Assembly: GCF_013409045.1 (NCBI RefSeq)
Contig: NZ_JACCBT010000001.1
Location: 496,001-560,000 of the forward strand
Origin: Actinomadura citrea
GTDB taxonomy: Bacteria > Actinomycetota > Actinomycetes > Streptosporangiales > Streptosporangiaceae
Length of the DNA: 64,000 nucleotides
Reading direction: 5' to 3'
Part shown: positions 33,869 through 42,464 of the stretch, in pieces
Numbering within the stretch: position 1 is the stretch's first letter
Layout: each line of letters begins with the position of its first letter
The notes under the pieces: generated by a model
Databases searched by the model: none
Seen by the model: only the letters and a program-made list of their open reading frames with translations
Told to the model about the DNA's origin: nothing
Program-made: the position numbers and the translations under genes

Positions 33869-34786
33869 ATGAGCATGCCGCACAGAGCAGTCCACCGGCT
33901 GGAGAACGCGGAGGGCTTGGACAAGGTCGCCGAACCGGTCAGTTCCGCGGTCCAATGGGCGGTCCGGCCGCGCATCGTCCGCGATCTCCTCAGCGGGACC
34001 AAGCTGGGGCACCCGCTGCATCCGGCGCTCACCGACGCCGCGATCGGCGCGTGGAGCATGGCCGGGCTGCTGGACCTCGCCGGAGGATCCGAGGCCGAAC
34101 CCGTCGCCGACCTGCTGACGGCGGCCGGAGTGGCCGCCGCCGTGCCCACCGCCCTCACCGGGTTGAACGACTGGTGCGACACGCTGGGGGCTGAGCGCAG
34201 GGTGGGGCTCGTCCACGCGGGCATCAACACAGCGGCGCTGGCGCTGTACGCGGCGTCCCTCTTCGCGCGCACCCGCAAGGCCAAGGCCCTGCGGTTCGCC
34301 GGCTTCACGGCGATGGGGGTCAGCGCCTACCTCGGCGGCCACCTGACCTTCACCAGGGGCCTCAACGTCAACCGCACCGCGTGGCAGCAGGGCCCGGACG
34401 ACTGGACTCCGGTACTGGCGGCGTCCGAACTGGCCGAGGGCGAGCACCGCACGGCGGACGCGGACGGAGTGCGGATCCTGCTCTACCGGACGGCCACGAA
34501 GCTGCACGCCATCGCCGCCACCTGCACTCACATGGGCGGTCCGCTGGGCGAGGGGACGATCGAGAACGGCTGCGTCACCTGCCCGTGGCACGGCAGCACG
34601 TTCCGCCTCGACGACGGCGGCATCGAGCGCGGCCCGGCCAGCGCGCCGCAACCGTGCTACGAGGCGCGGATCCAGAACGGACGCATCGAAGTCCGGGTGC
34701 CCCCACCGGGAGCCCAGTCCGACATGGCCAACGAGGGCGCCCACCGAAGGACCCGCCACCTCCTCACCCGAACCCCAGCCTCATAG
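33869..34786 (+). CDS. DUF2231-Rieske [2Fe-2S] membrane protein
   Basis: 305 residues. The N-terminal ~170 residues are a DUF2231 membrane domain with four helices and the HPLHPALTDAAIGAW motif. The C-terminal ~100 residues form a Rieske domain: CTHMGGPLGEG (2Fe-2S ligands Cys, His) and CPWHGSTFRLDDG (Cys, His) about 18 residues apart. The Rieske part resembles ferredoxins of oxygenases and nitrite reductase small subunits. The fusion places an Fe-S electron carrier next to the membrane; its partner is unknown. ATG 33869 follows GGGGGAGGGCGTT. Single gene. Confidence 0.9.
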   Translation: MSMPHRAVHRLENAEGLDKVAEPVSSAVQWAVRPRIVRDLLSGTKLGHPLHPALTDAAIGAWSMAGLLDLAGGSEAEPVADLLTAAGVAAAVPTALTGLNDWCDTLGAERRVGLVHAGINTAALALYAASLFARTRKAKALRFAGFTAMGVSAYLGGHLTFTRGLNVNRTAWQQGPDDWTPVLAASELAEGEHRTADADGVRILLYRTATKLHAIAATCTHMGGPLGEGTIENGCVTCPWHGSTFRLDDGGIERGPASAPQPCYEARIQNGRIEVRVPPPGAQSDMANEGAHRRTRHLLTRTPAS

Positions 34787-34945
34787 CGCCGCCCCCCAGG
34801 TCACGCGTGGCTCGTAGGGGCCCGTGGTAACCGCAGGAGCGGGGCGCCCGAGGGACGGCCGGGCGTCGTCTTGGCCGCGCTGGACCAGGCCCGGCCCCCT
34901 CGCACGCCGGTGGCGAAGCCTCGGTCATCGATCGCGGGCCGGTGG

Positions 34946-35302
34946 CTACTCGTCTGGTGAACGGCGGGCGAGGAAACCGGTGAGGGCGTCGTGGTTGCGT
35001 TGGAGGCCCTCGATACGTGCGTGGAGCGCCGCGATCTCTCGGTCCAGGAGATCGCGGATGTCCGCGCACCAGTCGAAATCCGGCTGGTCGCTGCGGGTGC
35101 AGGGGAGCACCTGACGGATCACCTCGGAGGAAAGGCCCGCGTCCAGCAGGACACGGATCTTCCGCACGGTGAGCACGGAGTCGTCGCCGTAGCGGCGGTA
35201 GCCGTTCGGGCCGCGCTCGGCCTGGAGCAGGCCCTGCTCCTCGTAGTACCGCAGAAGCCGCGGGCTGACCCCCGTACGCCGGGACAACTCCCCGATCAGC
35301 AT
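34946..35302 (-). CDS. MerR-family transcriptional regulator
   Basis: 118 residues. MLIGELSRRTGVSPRLLRYY and EEQGLLQAERGPNGYRRY form the MerR HTH and wing; VLLDAGLSSEVIRQVLPCTR and the C-terminal helix follow. Cysteines in LPCTR and DWCADI could sense metal or redox state. ATG 35302 starts the conserved domain; the frame reaches 35329. Divergent from a class IV aminotransferase gene whose promoter has MerR-type geometry (35317-35348), so direct control of that gene is likely. Confidence 0.88.
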   Translation of the reverse strand: MLIGELSRRTGVSPRLLRYYEEQGLLQAERGPNGYRRYGDDSVLTVRKIRVLLDAGLSSEVIRQVLPCTRSDQPDFDWCADIRDLLDREIAALHARIEGLQRNHDALTGFLARRSPDE

Positions 35303-35316
35303 GTCACCGCCCTGGA

Positions 35317-35348
35317 TTGACCTTCTCACCAGTGTGAATGCCTAACGT
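35317..35348 (+). promoter_or_regulatory. MerR-type promoter/operator of aminotransferase gene
   Basis: TTGACC at 35317-35322 as -35 and TAACGT at 35343-35348 as -10 are spaced 20 bp, longer than the usual 17, as at MerR-activated promoters. The spacer carries TTCTCAC-CA-GTGTGAA (35323-35338), a 7-bp near-perfect inverted repeat. This is upstream of the aminotransferase ATG at 35391 and next to the MerR gene. Confidence 0.68.
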
Positions 35349-35390
35349 CGACGTGCAAGCGATCGTTCCGCCCCGCTGGAGAGAAGCACC

Positions 35391-36194
35391 ATGCCCACTC
35401 CTGTCGTCCAACGCAACGGCCACGCCGCGTCCATCGACGAGCTCGCGCCGCTCGCCTTCGCCGGCTATGCCCACTTCACCGCCATGCAGGTGCGCGGCGG
35501 CAAGGTTCGGGGCCTCGACCTTCATCTGCAACGGCTGGGGTCCGCCTCGATGGAGCTGTTCGGCAGGGCCTTGCCGGACGAGCGGGTGCGGTCCTGTCTG
35601 CGGGCGGCGCTGGAAGCGGGACCCGCGGACGTCTCGCTGACGGCCACCATGTACTCGTCGTCGGGGGAGTTCAGCGCGGATGGGGATCACGCGGAGCCCG
35701 ACGTCCTGGTCCGGACGGGGCCGCCCGCGTCCGGTCCGGCGGGACCGCTGACGCTGGCGACGGTCGAGTACGACCGGTTCCTGCCCGCCCTGAAGCATGT
35801 CGGTGAGGTGGCCAAGACCTACCTCATGCGTCGGGCCGTCCAGGACGGCTTCGACGACGCCGCCTTCGTCGACCGCCGGGGGCGCCTCAGCGAGGCGACG
35901 ATCTGGAACCTGGCCTTCTGGGACGGCGACGCCGTGGTGTGGCCCGACGCCGAGATGCTGGTCGGGACCACGATGGGCATCGTCCGCCGGCAACTGGACC
36001 GCCTCGGCGTCCCCCAGCGCGTCCGGCAGATCACCCCCGCCGACCTTCCCGACCTGGCCGGCGCCGTGGTCATGAACTCCTGGACCCCGGGAGTCGCGGT
36101 CCACCGGATCGGCCCGACCCCCGTGCCCGAAGCCCCCCGCTTCCTGGACCTGCTCCACCGGGCCTACGAGGCGGAACCCCTCACCGAGTTCTGA
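35391..36194 (+). CDS. Class IV aminotransferase (PLP-dependent)
   Basis: 267 residues. PLP lysine: LKHVGEVAKTYLMRRAVQDG with the conserved Lys near residue 143; LSEATIWNLAFWDGDAVVWP carries the conserved Glu-Ala-Thr of the IlvE/DAT/PabC fold, and LVGTTMGIVRRQLDRLG follows the pattern. Likely substrates are D- or branched-chain amino acids or aminodeoxychorismate; sequence cannot decide. RBS GAGAGAAGCACC precedes ATG 35391. Controlled by the adjacent divergent MerR gene. Confidence 0.88.
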   Translation: MPTPVVQRNGHAASIDELAPLAFAGYAHFTAMQVRGGKVRGLDLHLQRLGSASMELFGRALPDERVRSCLRAALEAGPADVSLTATMYSSSGEFSADGDHAEPDVLVRTGPPASGPAGPLTLATVEYDRFLPALKHVGEVAKTYLMRRAVQDGFDDAAFVDRRGRLSEATIWNLAFWDGDAVVWPDAEMLVGTTMGIVRRQLDRLGVPQRVRQITPADLPDLAGAVVMNSWTPGVAVHRIGPTPVPEAPRFLDLLHRAYEAEPLTEF

Positions 36195-36368
36195 GCCGGC
36201 CACGTGTCATGGGCGCGGTGGTCGGATGTGGGCGGTCTGCTCGGTGCCGCCTCCCGGACCATTCCGCTGCGTGTCCGAAATGAGACCTTTGCCGTGCATC
36301 AAGCTTCATTTGCCGGGGACAAAACGGCCCGAATGAAACATAAGGCAGACCACCGAGGAGGACCCCCC

Positions 36369-36542
36369 ATGCCGTGGCTGATGATCCTGGTGCTTCTGCT
36401 GGCGCTGATCCTGTTCGGCGTCGGCTTCACTCTCAAGATCCTGTGGGTCGTGGCGGCGATCGTCCTGATCCTGTGGCTGCTGGGCTTCGTGCTCCGCAGC
36501 GCCGGCCCGTCCGGCAAGCGCGGTCGCTGGTACCGCTGGTAA
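36369..36542 (+). CDS. Small hydrophobic two-helix membrane protein
   Basis: 57 residues: MPWLMILVLLLALILFGVGF then a second hydrophobic stretch (ILWVVAAIVLILWLLGFVL), with a basic C-terminus RGRWYRW. This matches the short hydrophobic actinomycete proteins (DUF5670/Lmo0937-like) that are abundant but uncharacterised. ATG 36369 is preceded by GAGGAGGACCCCC. Ends at a strong terminator, so monocistronic. Likely resides in the cytoplasmic membrane. Easily missed because of its length. Confidence 0.8.
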   Translation: MPWLMILVLLLALILFGVGFTLKILWVVAAIVLILWLLGFVLRSAGPSGKRGRWYRW

Positions 36543-36550
36543 ACCAGAGA

Positions 36551-36593
36551 ACGGCGCCGCCCCGTCCATGTTCTGGACGGGGCGGCGCCGTTT
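36551..36593 (+). terminator. Strong terminator after small membrane-protein gene
   Basis: An 18-bp perfect stem (AACGGCGCCG... at 36551-36568 with its inverse at 36576-36593), 7-base loop ATGTTCT, followed by TTCC. Starts 8 bp past the stop at 36542. Confidence 0.85.
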
Positions 36594-36672
36594 CCATGAC
36601 TGGTGATTCGCGCGATGTGGAGGACGGCGCGGGCGGCGCACACTGTGGCCCCCTGACATCGTGGAGGTCACC

Positions 36673-38190
36673 GTGCGTTTCTCCCTGCGGGTTCCCTGGC
36701 GGCGGGTCGCCGCCGCGGCGACGGGGGCGGGGCTTTTCGCCGCCCTGCTGTCCGCGTCGCCGCCCGCCCTGGCCGCGGCACCCGGCCCCGTGGTCACCGT
36801 CCCGCCGCCGGGCGGCCACGGCTTCCCGTTCCTGGCGGCGGCCGAGGATCTCGGGTCGTTCGGGTACACCGAGAGCGAGTACTTCATCGCCGGCACCGCC
36901 ACCTCGTACGCCAAGTCCGGCTTGTGGACGTCGAACGGCCGGTGGGACGTCCGGGCGTCCGGGCAGGCCCCCTACAAGACCAGGCTCCTGGTGCGGCGCC
37001 CCTCCGATCCGGCGAAGTTCAACGGGACCGTCGTGGTCGAGTGGCTCAACGTCAGCGGACAGATGGAGCTGTCCCCGGACTACTGGTTCGCTCGGGACGA
37101 GCTGCTGCGCAAGGGGTACGCCTGGGTCGGCGTCTCGGCGCAGTCGGTCGGCGTCAACGGGGGGCTCGGGGAGATCCGGGGGCTCAAGGGGTGGGACCCG
37201 GCCCGGTACGGCGGCCTCGTCCACCCGGGAGACGCCTTCTCCTACGACATCTTCTCCCAGGCCGGGCAGGCGCTGCGCAGCCCGGACGGGCCCGACCCGC
37301 TCGGCGGGCTGGCGGTGAGGACGCTGCTGGCGGACGGGGAGTCGCAGTCCGCCGGGCTCATGACCACCTACGCCAACGCCGTCCAGCCGGTCGCGCGGGT
37401 CTACGACGGCTTCATGATCCACAGCAACGGCGCGGTCGGGGCCCCGATCAGCGGCGAACTGGCCGACACCCTGTGGATGCCGAACCCGTCCCGGATCCGG
37501 ACGGACCTGACCGTGCCGACCTTCGTGGTGCTGACCGAGACCGACGTCCCGCTGGCGTCGGCCGCGCGGCAGCCGGACACCGACCGGGTCGTGCACTGGG
37601 AGCTGGCCGGCACCTCGCACGGCGACCAGTGGGCCTATGACCTGGGCGGCCCGACGCTGAAGAAGTCGGCGGGGTCGGCCGCGCCGGCGCCCGACTGCGC
37701 GGCCGGGTCGGCCCCGTTCAACGACGGGCCCGGGCACTACTCGATGAACGCGGCGCTGCGCCGTCTGGACGCGTGGGCGCGCGGCGGGGCGCGGCCGGCG
37801 AGCGGGGCGCCGCTCGACACGGTCCTGCGCGACCCGCGCACCGGGCTGGCGGCCGGGGGAGTCCGGTTGCCGGACGTCGCGGTGCCGACCCGGACCCTCA
37901 CCGGGATGCGCGACACCGCGGGCAGCGGCGTCTTCTGCGGCCTGTACGGCGCCCGGGACCCGTGGAACGGCGGCGCCGATCCCTGGGACCGGCATGACGC
38001 GGGCGACCCGTCCGATCCGTCCCTTCCGTGGACGGCGGAGCCGGTGCTCAGCGCGCTGTACCCGACGCATGCCGACTATGTCGGCAAGGTCCGGGCGGCC
38101 GCGCAGGCGTCGGTGAGCGCAGGTCATCTGCTGCCCGAGGACGCGACGACGATCATCGCGGCCGCGGAGGCCTCCGGAGTCGGCGGCTGA
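36673..38190 (+). CDS. Secreted alpha/beta hydrolase (Abhydrolase_10-type)
   Basis: 505 residues. Start GTG 36673 follows GGAGGTCACC. Signal peptide: basic start, hydrophobic core, small residues ending ALAAA near residue 37. The nucleophile elbow is GESQS (within LLADGESQSAG), and the late histidine lies in LAGTSHGDQWAYD, the usual layout of this family of large secreted actinobacterial esterase-like proteins. Substrate unknown. NGTVVVEWLNVSGQMELSPD near residue 120 is the family's own motif. A clean terminator follows, so a single transcription unit. Confidence 0.85.
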   Translation: MRFSLRVPWRRVAAAATGAGLFAALLSASPPALAAAPGPVVTVPPPGGHGFPFLAAAEDLGSFGYTESEYFIAGTATSYAKSGLWTSNGRWDVRASGQAPYKTRLLVRRPSDPAKFNGTVVVEWLNVSGQMELSPDYWFARDELLRKGYAWVGVSAQSVGVNGGLGEIRGLKGWDPARYGGLVHPGDAFSYDIFSQAGQALRSPDGPDPLGGLAVRTLLADGESQSAGLMTTYANAVQPVARVYDGFMIHSNGAVGAPISGELADTLWMPNPSRIRTDLTVPTFVVLTETDVPLASAARQPDTDRVVHWELAGTSHGDQWAYDLGGPTLKKSAGSAAPAPDCAAGSAPFNDGPGHYSMNAALRRLDAWARGGARPASGAPLDTVLRDPRTGLAAGGVRLPDVAVPTRTLTGMRDTAGSGVFCGLYGARDPWNGGADPWDRHDAGDPSDPSLPWTAEPVLSALYPTHADYVGKVRAAAQASVSAGHLLPEDATTIIAAAEASGVGG

Positions 38191-38205
38191 CACTCGCCCG
38201 ACGGC

Positions 38206-38242
38206 ACGGCCCCGTCCCGAGATCCGTTCGGGACGGGGCCGT
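38206..38242 (+). terminator. Terminator after hydrolase gene
   Basis: ACGGCCCCGTCCCGA (38206-38220) is inverse to TCGGGACGGGGCCGT (38228-38242), a perfect 15-bp stem 15 bp after the stop. Confidence 0.85.
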
Positions 38243-38292
38243 TCGCACATCGGACGAGCCCGGTGGGGGAAGGGAGACGGTGGAGGTGGCCA

Positions 38293-39312
38293 ATGCCGGA
38301 AAGGTACGGTCCACAGTTCGGTCCCGACCTCACGTTCCTGGGGGTGCCGCGCTGCACCTGGTCGGACCCGTCCACGTATGGGGACGCCGACGTGGTCATC
38401 ATCGGGGCCCCGTTCGACGGCGGCACGTCCCACCGGCCGGGGACCCGGTTCGGGCCGCAGTACATCCGGCAGTCCTGCTACCTGCCCCACAACGGCTCGC
38501 GCCCGTCCCTGGCCCTGCGGGTGGACGGACTCCACGGTGACCTCACGGTCTACGACGCCGGCGACGTCGAGATGTACTCCGGGGACGCCGAGCGTTCCGT
38601 CCGATCACTGCAGGAGGCGGTGTACGCGGTCGCCCGTACCGGGACGATCCCCCTCATCCTGGGCGGCGACCACACGATCGCGTGGCCCGACGCCGCAGGG
38701 GTGGCCGACCACCTGGGCGCCGGACGGGTCTCGATGGTCCACTTCGACGCGCACGCCGACACGGGGAACGTGAACTTCGGTTCGCTGGTCGGGCACGGGC
38801 AGCCGATGCGGCGGCTGATCGAGTCCGGGGCGGTGCGCGGCGACCGGTTCCTGCAGCTGGGCCTGCGCGGGTACTGGCCCGGACCCGAGACGCTGGAATG
38901 GATGGCCGCGCAGGGCATGCGCTCCTACGAGATGTCCGAGATCGTCGCCCGCGGCCTGGACGAGTGCCTGACGGAGGCGTTCGAGATCGCCACCGACGGG
39001 TGCGACGGGGTGTTCCTGTCGGTCGACATCGACGTGTGCGATCCGGGGCATGCCCCCGGCACCGGCACGCCCGAGCCCGGCGGGCTGACCGGGCGAGAAC
39101 TCCTGGACGCGGTCCGGCGCGTCACCTACGAGCTGCCGGTCGCCGGCGTCGACGTCGTGGAGGTCTCCCCGCCCTACGACCATGCCGACATCACCTCGGC
39201 CCTGGCCAACCGCGTCGTGCTGGAGGCGCTGGCGGGCATCGCCCGGCGCCGCCGCGACCAGCGCGACGGGACGGTGTGGGACCCCCGCCGCCCCCTGCTC
39301 GACGGACGCTAG
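38293..39312 (+). CDS. Agmatinase/arginase family ureohydrolase
   Basis: 339 residues. Binuclear manganese ligands are visible: GGDHT near residue 130, HFDAHADTG near 157, and SVDIDVCDPGHAPGTGTPEP near 245. These match the agmatinase (SpeB) signature. It likely hydrolyses agmatine to putrescine and urea, or a related guanidino compound such as guanidinobutyrate; sequence alone cannot decide. ATG 38293 follows GGAGGTGGCCA. The gene is flanked by terminators and is not next to other polyamine genes. Confidence 0.9.
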   Translation: MPERYGPQFGPDLTFLGVPRCTWSDPSTYGDADVVIIGAPFDGGTSHRPGTRFGPQYIRQSCYLPHNGSRPSLALRVDGLHGDLTVYDAGDVEMYSGDAERSVRSLQEAVYAVARTGTIPLILGGDHTIAWPDAAGVADHLGAGRVSMVHFDAHADTGNVNFGSLVGHGQPMRRLIESGAVRGDRFLQLGLRGYWPGPETLEWMAAQGMRSYEMSEIVARGLDECLTEAFEIATDGCDGVFLSVDIDVCDPGHAPGTGTPEPGGLTGRELLDAVRRVTYELPVAGVDVVEVSPPYDHADITSALANRVVLEALAGIARRRRDQRDGTVWDPRRPLLDGR

Positions 39313-39326
39313 CGCCGGGCGGGACG

Positions 39327-39680
39327 TCAGCGCCGGGCGAGGAGCCGCTCGTCGGGGGCCGCCCGGTAGGGGAGCCTGTAGTAGGCGAAGACCTCCGGTT
39401 CGGCCTCGGCGAACAGCTCGCCGTTGGTGTCGATCCCCGGAGCGCCCTTGACCTGTTTCTTGTCGTGCGCGACGCGGAGGTGGGCCGGGCCCAGCGTGCA
39501 ACCGGCCAGCGGCACGAAGACCAGGCGCTGCCGGGTCGGCATGCCGACCCTGACCGTGGCGAACGAGGGCTGGTCGGTGAGCGTGTCGACGTAGACGGCC
39601 TCCAGCGGCCCGATCTTGCTCCCGGACGGGTCGATCACGTCCCGGCCGCGCCATTGACGGATGTCCTCGATCTCGAACAT
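39327..39680 (-). CDS. PRC-barrel domain protein
   Basis: 117 residues. MFEIEDIRQWRGRDVIDPSG then SKIGPLEAVYVDTLTDQPSF form the PRC-barrel beta domain seen in photosynthetic reaction centre H subunits and in RimM, with TVRVGMPTRQRLVFVPLAGC following. In actinomycetes such small proteins are often dormancy or stress linked, but here that is inference. It is cytosolic. ATG 39678-39680 has a weak ribosome site. Convergent with agmatinase across 14 bp; they are on opposite strands. Confidence 0.85.
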   Translation of the reverse strand: MFEIEDIRQWRGRDVIDPSGSKIGPLEAVYVDTLTDQPSFATVRVGMPTRQRLVFVPLAGCTLGPAHLRVAHDKKQVKGAPGIDTNGELFAEAEPEVFAYYRLPYRAAPDERLLARR

Positions 39681-40051
39681 GTTCTGTCCAACCGTAGGTT
39701 CTCTGGTGTATTTACCCAGCTCACAGCAGATAAGCCGGGCCTCACGGGTGACGGAGGGCGTGGGTCTCCCCAGGCGCGGCGGTGGAGTCGTCGGTCAGCA
39801 GGGTGTACGGACCGCAGTGCGGCAGCGCGTCGTCGTGTTGCCGATGAACTGCAACGAGAGGTGGCGCAGCGCGAGATCCGATTCGGTTTTCATGCCTTTC
39901 CCCCTTGGGGCCGGTCATGCCCTCCGAAGGGGGCGCGAACCCCGCGGGCGCGGGCCGAGCGGAATCCGGAGGACCCTTGCGGAAAAGGCGCGGGAGGGGC
40001 GACCCTTGCTTCATAATTCGTGCATCACAAGTTGTGGCAAGGGAGCGATGG

Positions 40052-40879
40052 GTGAGCGAGACCGAGCAGGCTCCACCCGGAGTGGACACCACGGTCCCCA
40101 CCCCCGCCCGGATGTACGACTACTACCTGGGTGGCACCGACAATTTCGAGGTCGACCGCGCGGCGGCGGAGAAGGTCCTGGTGAACATGCCGGAGGCCGG
40201 GGACACGGCCTGGGCGAACCGCGGCTTCCTCCAGCGCTCGGTGCGATGGCTCGCCCTGCGCGGGATCCGGCAGTTCATCGACATCGGCGCGGGCCTGCCG
40301 ACGATGAACAACACGCACGACGCGGCCCAGGCGGTCGCCTCCGACGCGAGGGTCCTGTACGCCGACAACGATCCGATGGTGCGGGCCCACGCCGAGAAGC
40401 TGCTGGCGGGGTCCACGGGGACGGCGTTCATCACGGCCGACTTCCGCGACCCCGACGGGCTGCTCGGGCACGAGGTCACCGGCAAGATGGTCGACCTGAC
40501 CAGGCCCGTCGCGCTGCTGGTCGTGGCGCTGGTCCACTTCATCCCGGACGAGGACGACCCGTGGGGCATCGTCCGGGAGTACATGGACCGGCTCGCGCCC
40601 GGCAGCTACCTGGTGCTGTCGGCCGGCACCGGCGACCGGCAGGCCGACCGGGCGGTCGGCACGCTCAGGGAGGTGTACGCCAAGTCCACCGCGAGCGTTC
40701 ATCCGCGGTCGCGCACGGAGATCGAGCGTTTCTTCACCGGAATGGAGATCGTCCCGCCGTGGGAGGGGGCGGCGGCGAAGGTCTGCTACATCGGTGAATG
40801 GGGCGCGGAGGATCCGGAGGCGGCCGACAGTGACGGCTCGCGGTGGGCCTACTGCGCGGTGGCGAGGAGGGAAGGGTGA
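40052..40879 (+). CDS. DUF574-type SAM-dependent methyltransferase
   Basis: 275 residues. Actinobacterial DUF574 signatures: TPARMYDYYLGGTDNFEVDR at the start, the SAM motif FIDIGAGLPTMNNTHDAA near residue 77, VLYADNDPMV as strand 2 and VVALVHFIPDEDDPWGIV. It binds SAM; the methyl acceptor is unknown for the family. GTG 40052 follows GGGAG by six bases; the frame opens at 39905 without support. Overlaps the downstream DUF397 gene by 4 bp (GTGA), forming one unit with it and perhaps with the XRE-DUF397 genes that follow. Confidence 0.9.
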   Translation: MSETEQAPPGVDTTVPTPARMYDYYLGGTDNFEVDRAAAEKVLVNMPEAGDTAWANRGFLQRSVRWLALRGIRQFIDIGAGLPTMNNTHDAAQAVASDARVLYADNDPMVRAHAEKLLAGSTGTAFITADFRDPDGLLGHEVTGKMVDLTRPVALLVVALVHFIPDEDDPWGIVREYMDRLAPGSYLVLSAGTGDRQADRAVGTLREVYAKSTASVHPRSRTEIERFFTGMEIVPPWEGAAAKVCYIGEWGAEDPEAADSDGSRWAYCAVARREG

Positions 40880-41091
40880 GGAAGCCGTCCGTCGAGGAAC
40901 TGGGCCTCGACCCCGGCGTCCTGGAGTGGCGGCGCACGCAGACCGACGAGGGCGGCATCGAGGTCGCCTTCGCCGGCGAGTGGACCCTGCTGCGCACGAC
41001 CGGGGAACTGATCTCGGTGTTCGACGAGAACGAGTGGGCCTGCTTCCTCGACGGGGTACGGAAGGGAGAGTTCGACCACGCCGCTTCCTGA
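40876..41091 (+). CDS. DUF397-like small protein
   Basis: 71 residues: RKPSVEELGLDPGVLEWRRT, then VAFAGEWTLLRTTGELISVF and a C-terminal FDENEWACFLDGVRKGEFDH. The last part is the DUF397-type tail (EW..FL.GV..G.FD), while the N-terminal W-(R/K)-S-S core is modified, so it is a divergent member. DUF397 genes are regularly paired with XRE/DUF5753 regulators; a role in development or antibiotic control (BldB/WhiJ partners) is known for some. Coupled to the methyltransferase stop by GTGA. Start GTG 40876. Confidence 0.78.
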   Translation: MRKPSVEELGLDPGVLEWRRTQTDEGGIEVAFAGEWTLLRTTGELISVFDENEWACFLDGVRKGEFDHAAS

Positions 41092-41103
41092 ACCGGCCAA
41101 ATC

Positions 41104-41114
41104 TGTGATTCACA
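41104..41114. promoter_or_regulatory. TGTGATTCACA palindrome upstream of XRE gene
   Basis: An 11-bp palindrome (TGTGA-T-TCACA) inside ATCTGTGATTCACAAATT, 53 bp before the XRE/DUF5753 start. The same core is found at 42465-42475 before the ATP-binding gene. It is a candidate operator for the XRE regulator or part of a shared promoter. Confidence 0.6.
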
Positions 41115-41166
41115 AATTCGGAAGGCGTATGCTGATGCCGGCCGTAGGTCGAGGGAGGTGGCGCCG

Positions 41167-42009
41167 GTGAGCGACGCTTACGGGGCCACCATCGCCAAGC
41201 GGGGGCTGGCACGCCGCTTGAAGGAGCTGCGCGTCGAGGCCGGATACACGGCCAACCAGGTCTGCGACCGGCTGAACTGGGGGCGGGGGAAGGTCGGCCG
41301 GTTCGAGGCCAACAACTGGGTGCGGCCCGAGCTCAGCGATATCCGCGACCTCGCGCGCATCTACGAGGGCAGCGATCTCGGCGAGCTGGAGGAACTGGCG
41401 GGCCGCGCCCGGCGGCGGGCCTGGTGGCGTGACTACCCCGAGGTGTTCGGCAACGAGTTCCCGGGCTTCGAGAGCGACGCGTCGAGCATCCGGGTGGTCA
41501 TGCCGCTGGTCCTGCCGGGGCTCTTGCAGACCCTGCCGTACATGCAGGCGCTGCTGTCGGTCGGGACGAGGACGCCGGAGTGGCGGGAGCGCGCGATGCG
41601 GGCGCGGCTGCGGCGACAGCAGATCCTCGACCGCGGGGACGGGACGGCGCCGGAGCTGACCGCGGTCATCACCGAGGCGTCCCTGCTGTACGAGTGGGGC
41701 GATCCGGGCGATCGGCGCACCCAGTTCGCCCACCTGCTCGCCATGTCCGAGCGTCCGAACGTGGAGCTGAGACTGCTGCGCCTCGCCGACGGGATGCACC
41801 CGGGCATGTCCACGCTGGTCAACATCTTCCGGTTCCCCGGCGGCGAGCCGCCCATGGTCTTCCTGGAGAACGACGCGGACGTCCAGGAGATCGACATCCC
41901 CGACGACGTGGAGGCCTATGACGAGATCTTCGAGCAGATCCGCCAGGCGGCGCTCAGTCCCGCCGACACCGCGGAGCATCTGAGGAAAGTGATCTCAACT
42001 CTGGAGTAG
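41167..42009 (+). CDS. XRE-family regulator with DUF5753 domain
   Basis: 280 residues. HTH: LARRLKELRVEAGYTANQVC then DRLNWGRGKVGRFEANNW, followed by the C-terminal DUF5753 domain (PLVLPGLLQTLPYMQALLSV; ELTAVITEASLLYEWG; GMHPGMSTLVNIFRFPGGEP). This is the WhiJ/BldB-partner type of actinobacterial regulator, linked in known cases to development. GTG 41167 is preferred because GGGAGGT precedes it by eight bases; the frame reaches GTG 41158. Followed at once by a DUF397 gene (42017), giving the typical pair. Confidence 0.92.
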   Translation: MSDAYGATIAKRGLARRLKELRVEAGYTANQVCDRLNWGRGKVGRFEANNWVRPELSDIRDLARIYEGSDLGELEELAGRARRRAWWRDYPEVFGNEFPGFESDASSIRVVMPLVLPGLLQTLPYMQALLSVGTRTPEWRERAMRARLRRQQILDRGDGTAPELTAVITEASLLYEWGDPGDRRTQFAHLLAMSERPNVELRLLRLADGMHPGMSTLVNIFRFPGGEPPMVFLENDADVQEIDIPDDVEAYDEIFEQIRQAALSPADTAEHLRKVISTLE

Positions 42010-42016
42010 CACCGAC

Positions 42017-42214
42017 ATGGACCTCTCCCAGGCACGGTGGGTCAAGGCGACCGCCAGCGCCAGCAGCAACGGGGGCTGTGTCGAGGTCGCCGATCTCGAC
42101 ACGGCCGCGGCGCTGCGCGACAGCAGGACACCGGAGGCCGGGGCGCACGTCGTCTCCCGGTCCGTGTTCGCCGCGTTCCTCGACGATGTGCGGGCGGGCC
42201 GGTACGACCGCTGA
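42017..42214 (+). CDS. DUF397 protein
   Basis: 65 residues, canonical DUF397 length: QARWVKATASASSNGGCVEV then ADLDTAAALRDSRTPEAGAH and VVSRSVFAAFLDDVRAGRYD. The ASSNGGCVEVA core and LRDS followed by F-x-F...V..G..D are diagnostic. ATG 42017 begins 7 bp after the XRE stop, so they are co-transcribed. It probably modulates the XRE regulator; the biochemistry of DUF397 is not established. A hairpin with a T tract follows. Confidence 0.92.
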   Translation: MDLSQARWVKATASASSNGGCVEVADLDTAAALRDSRTPEAGAHVVSRSVFAAFLDDVRAGRYDR

Positions 42215-42230
42215 GACCGGGCCGCACGCG

Positions 42231-42263
42231 GATCCCCCAGGGCTGCACCCCTGGGGGATCTTT
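42231..42263 (+). terminator. Intrinsic terminator after XRE-DUF397 unit
   Basis: GATCCCCCAGG (42231-42241) pairs with CCTGGGGGATC (42250-42260) and is followed by TTT, a textbook stem plus short T tract. Confidence 0.88.
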
Positions 42264-42464
42264 CATGTGCGTTGCCCTCTCTCAGGCGCCGACCACGCTA
42301 CAGCGCGCGGGGTGGCGCGTCCCGGTACCGCCGGTACGCGCAGGGGACGCGAGAGTGAAGCGTGGTATAGGGACATTTGGGCGTCTGAGTGAACGTCTCA
42401 CTCGTAGATGCAACTTTCTTTTCATGACGCGGGCCGGGCGGCGGAAGGTGTGCGACGCTAGATC

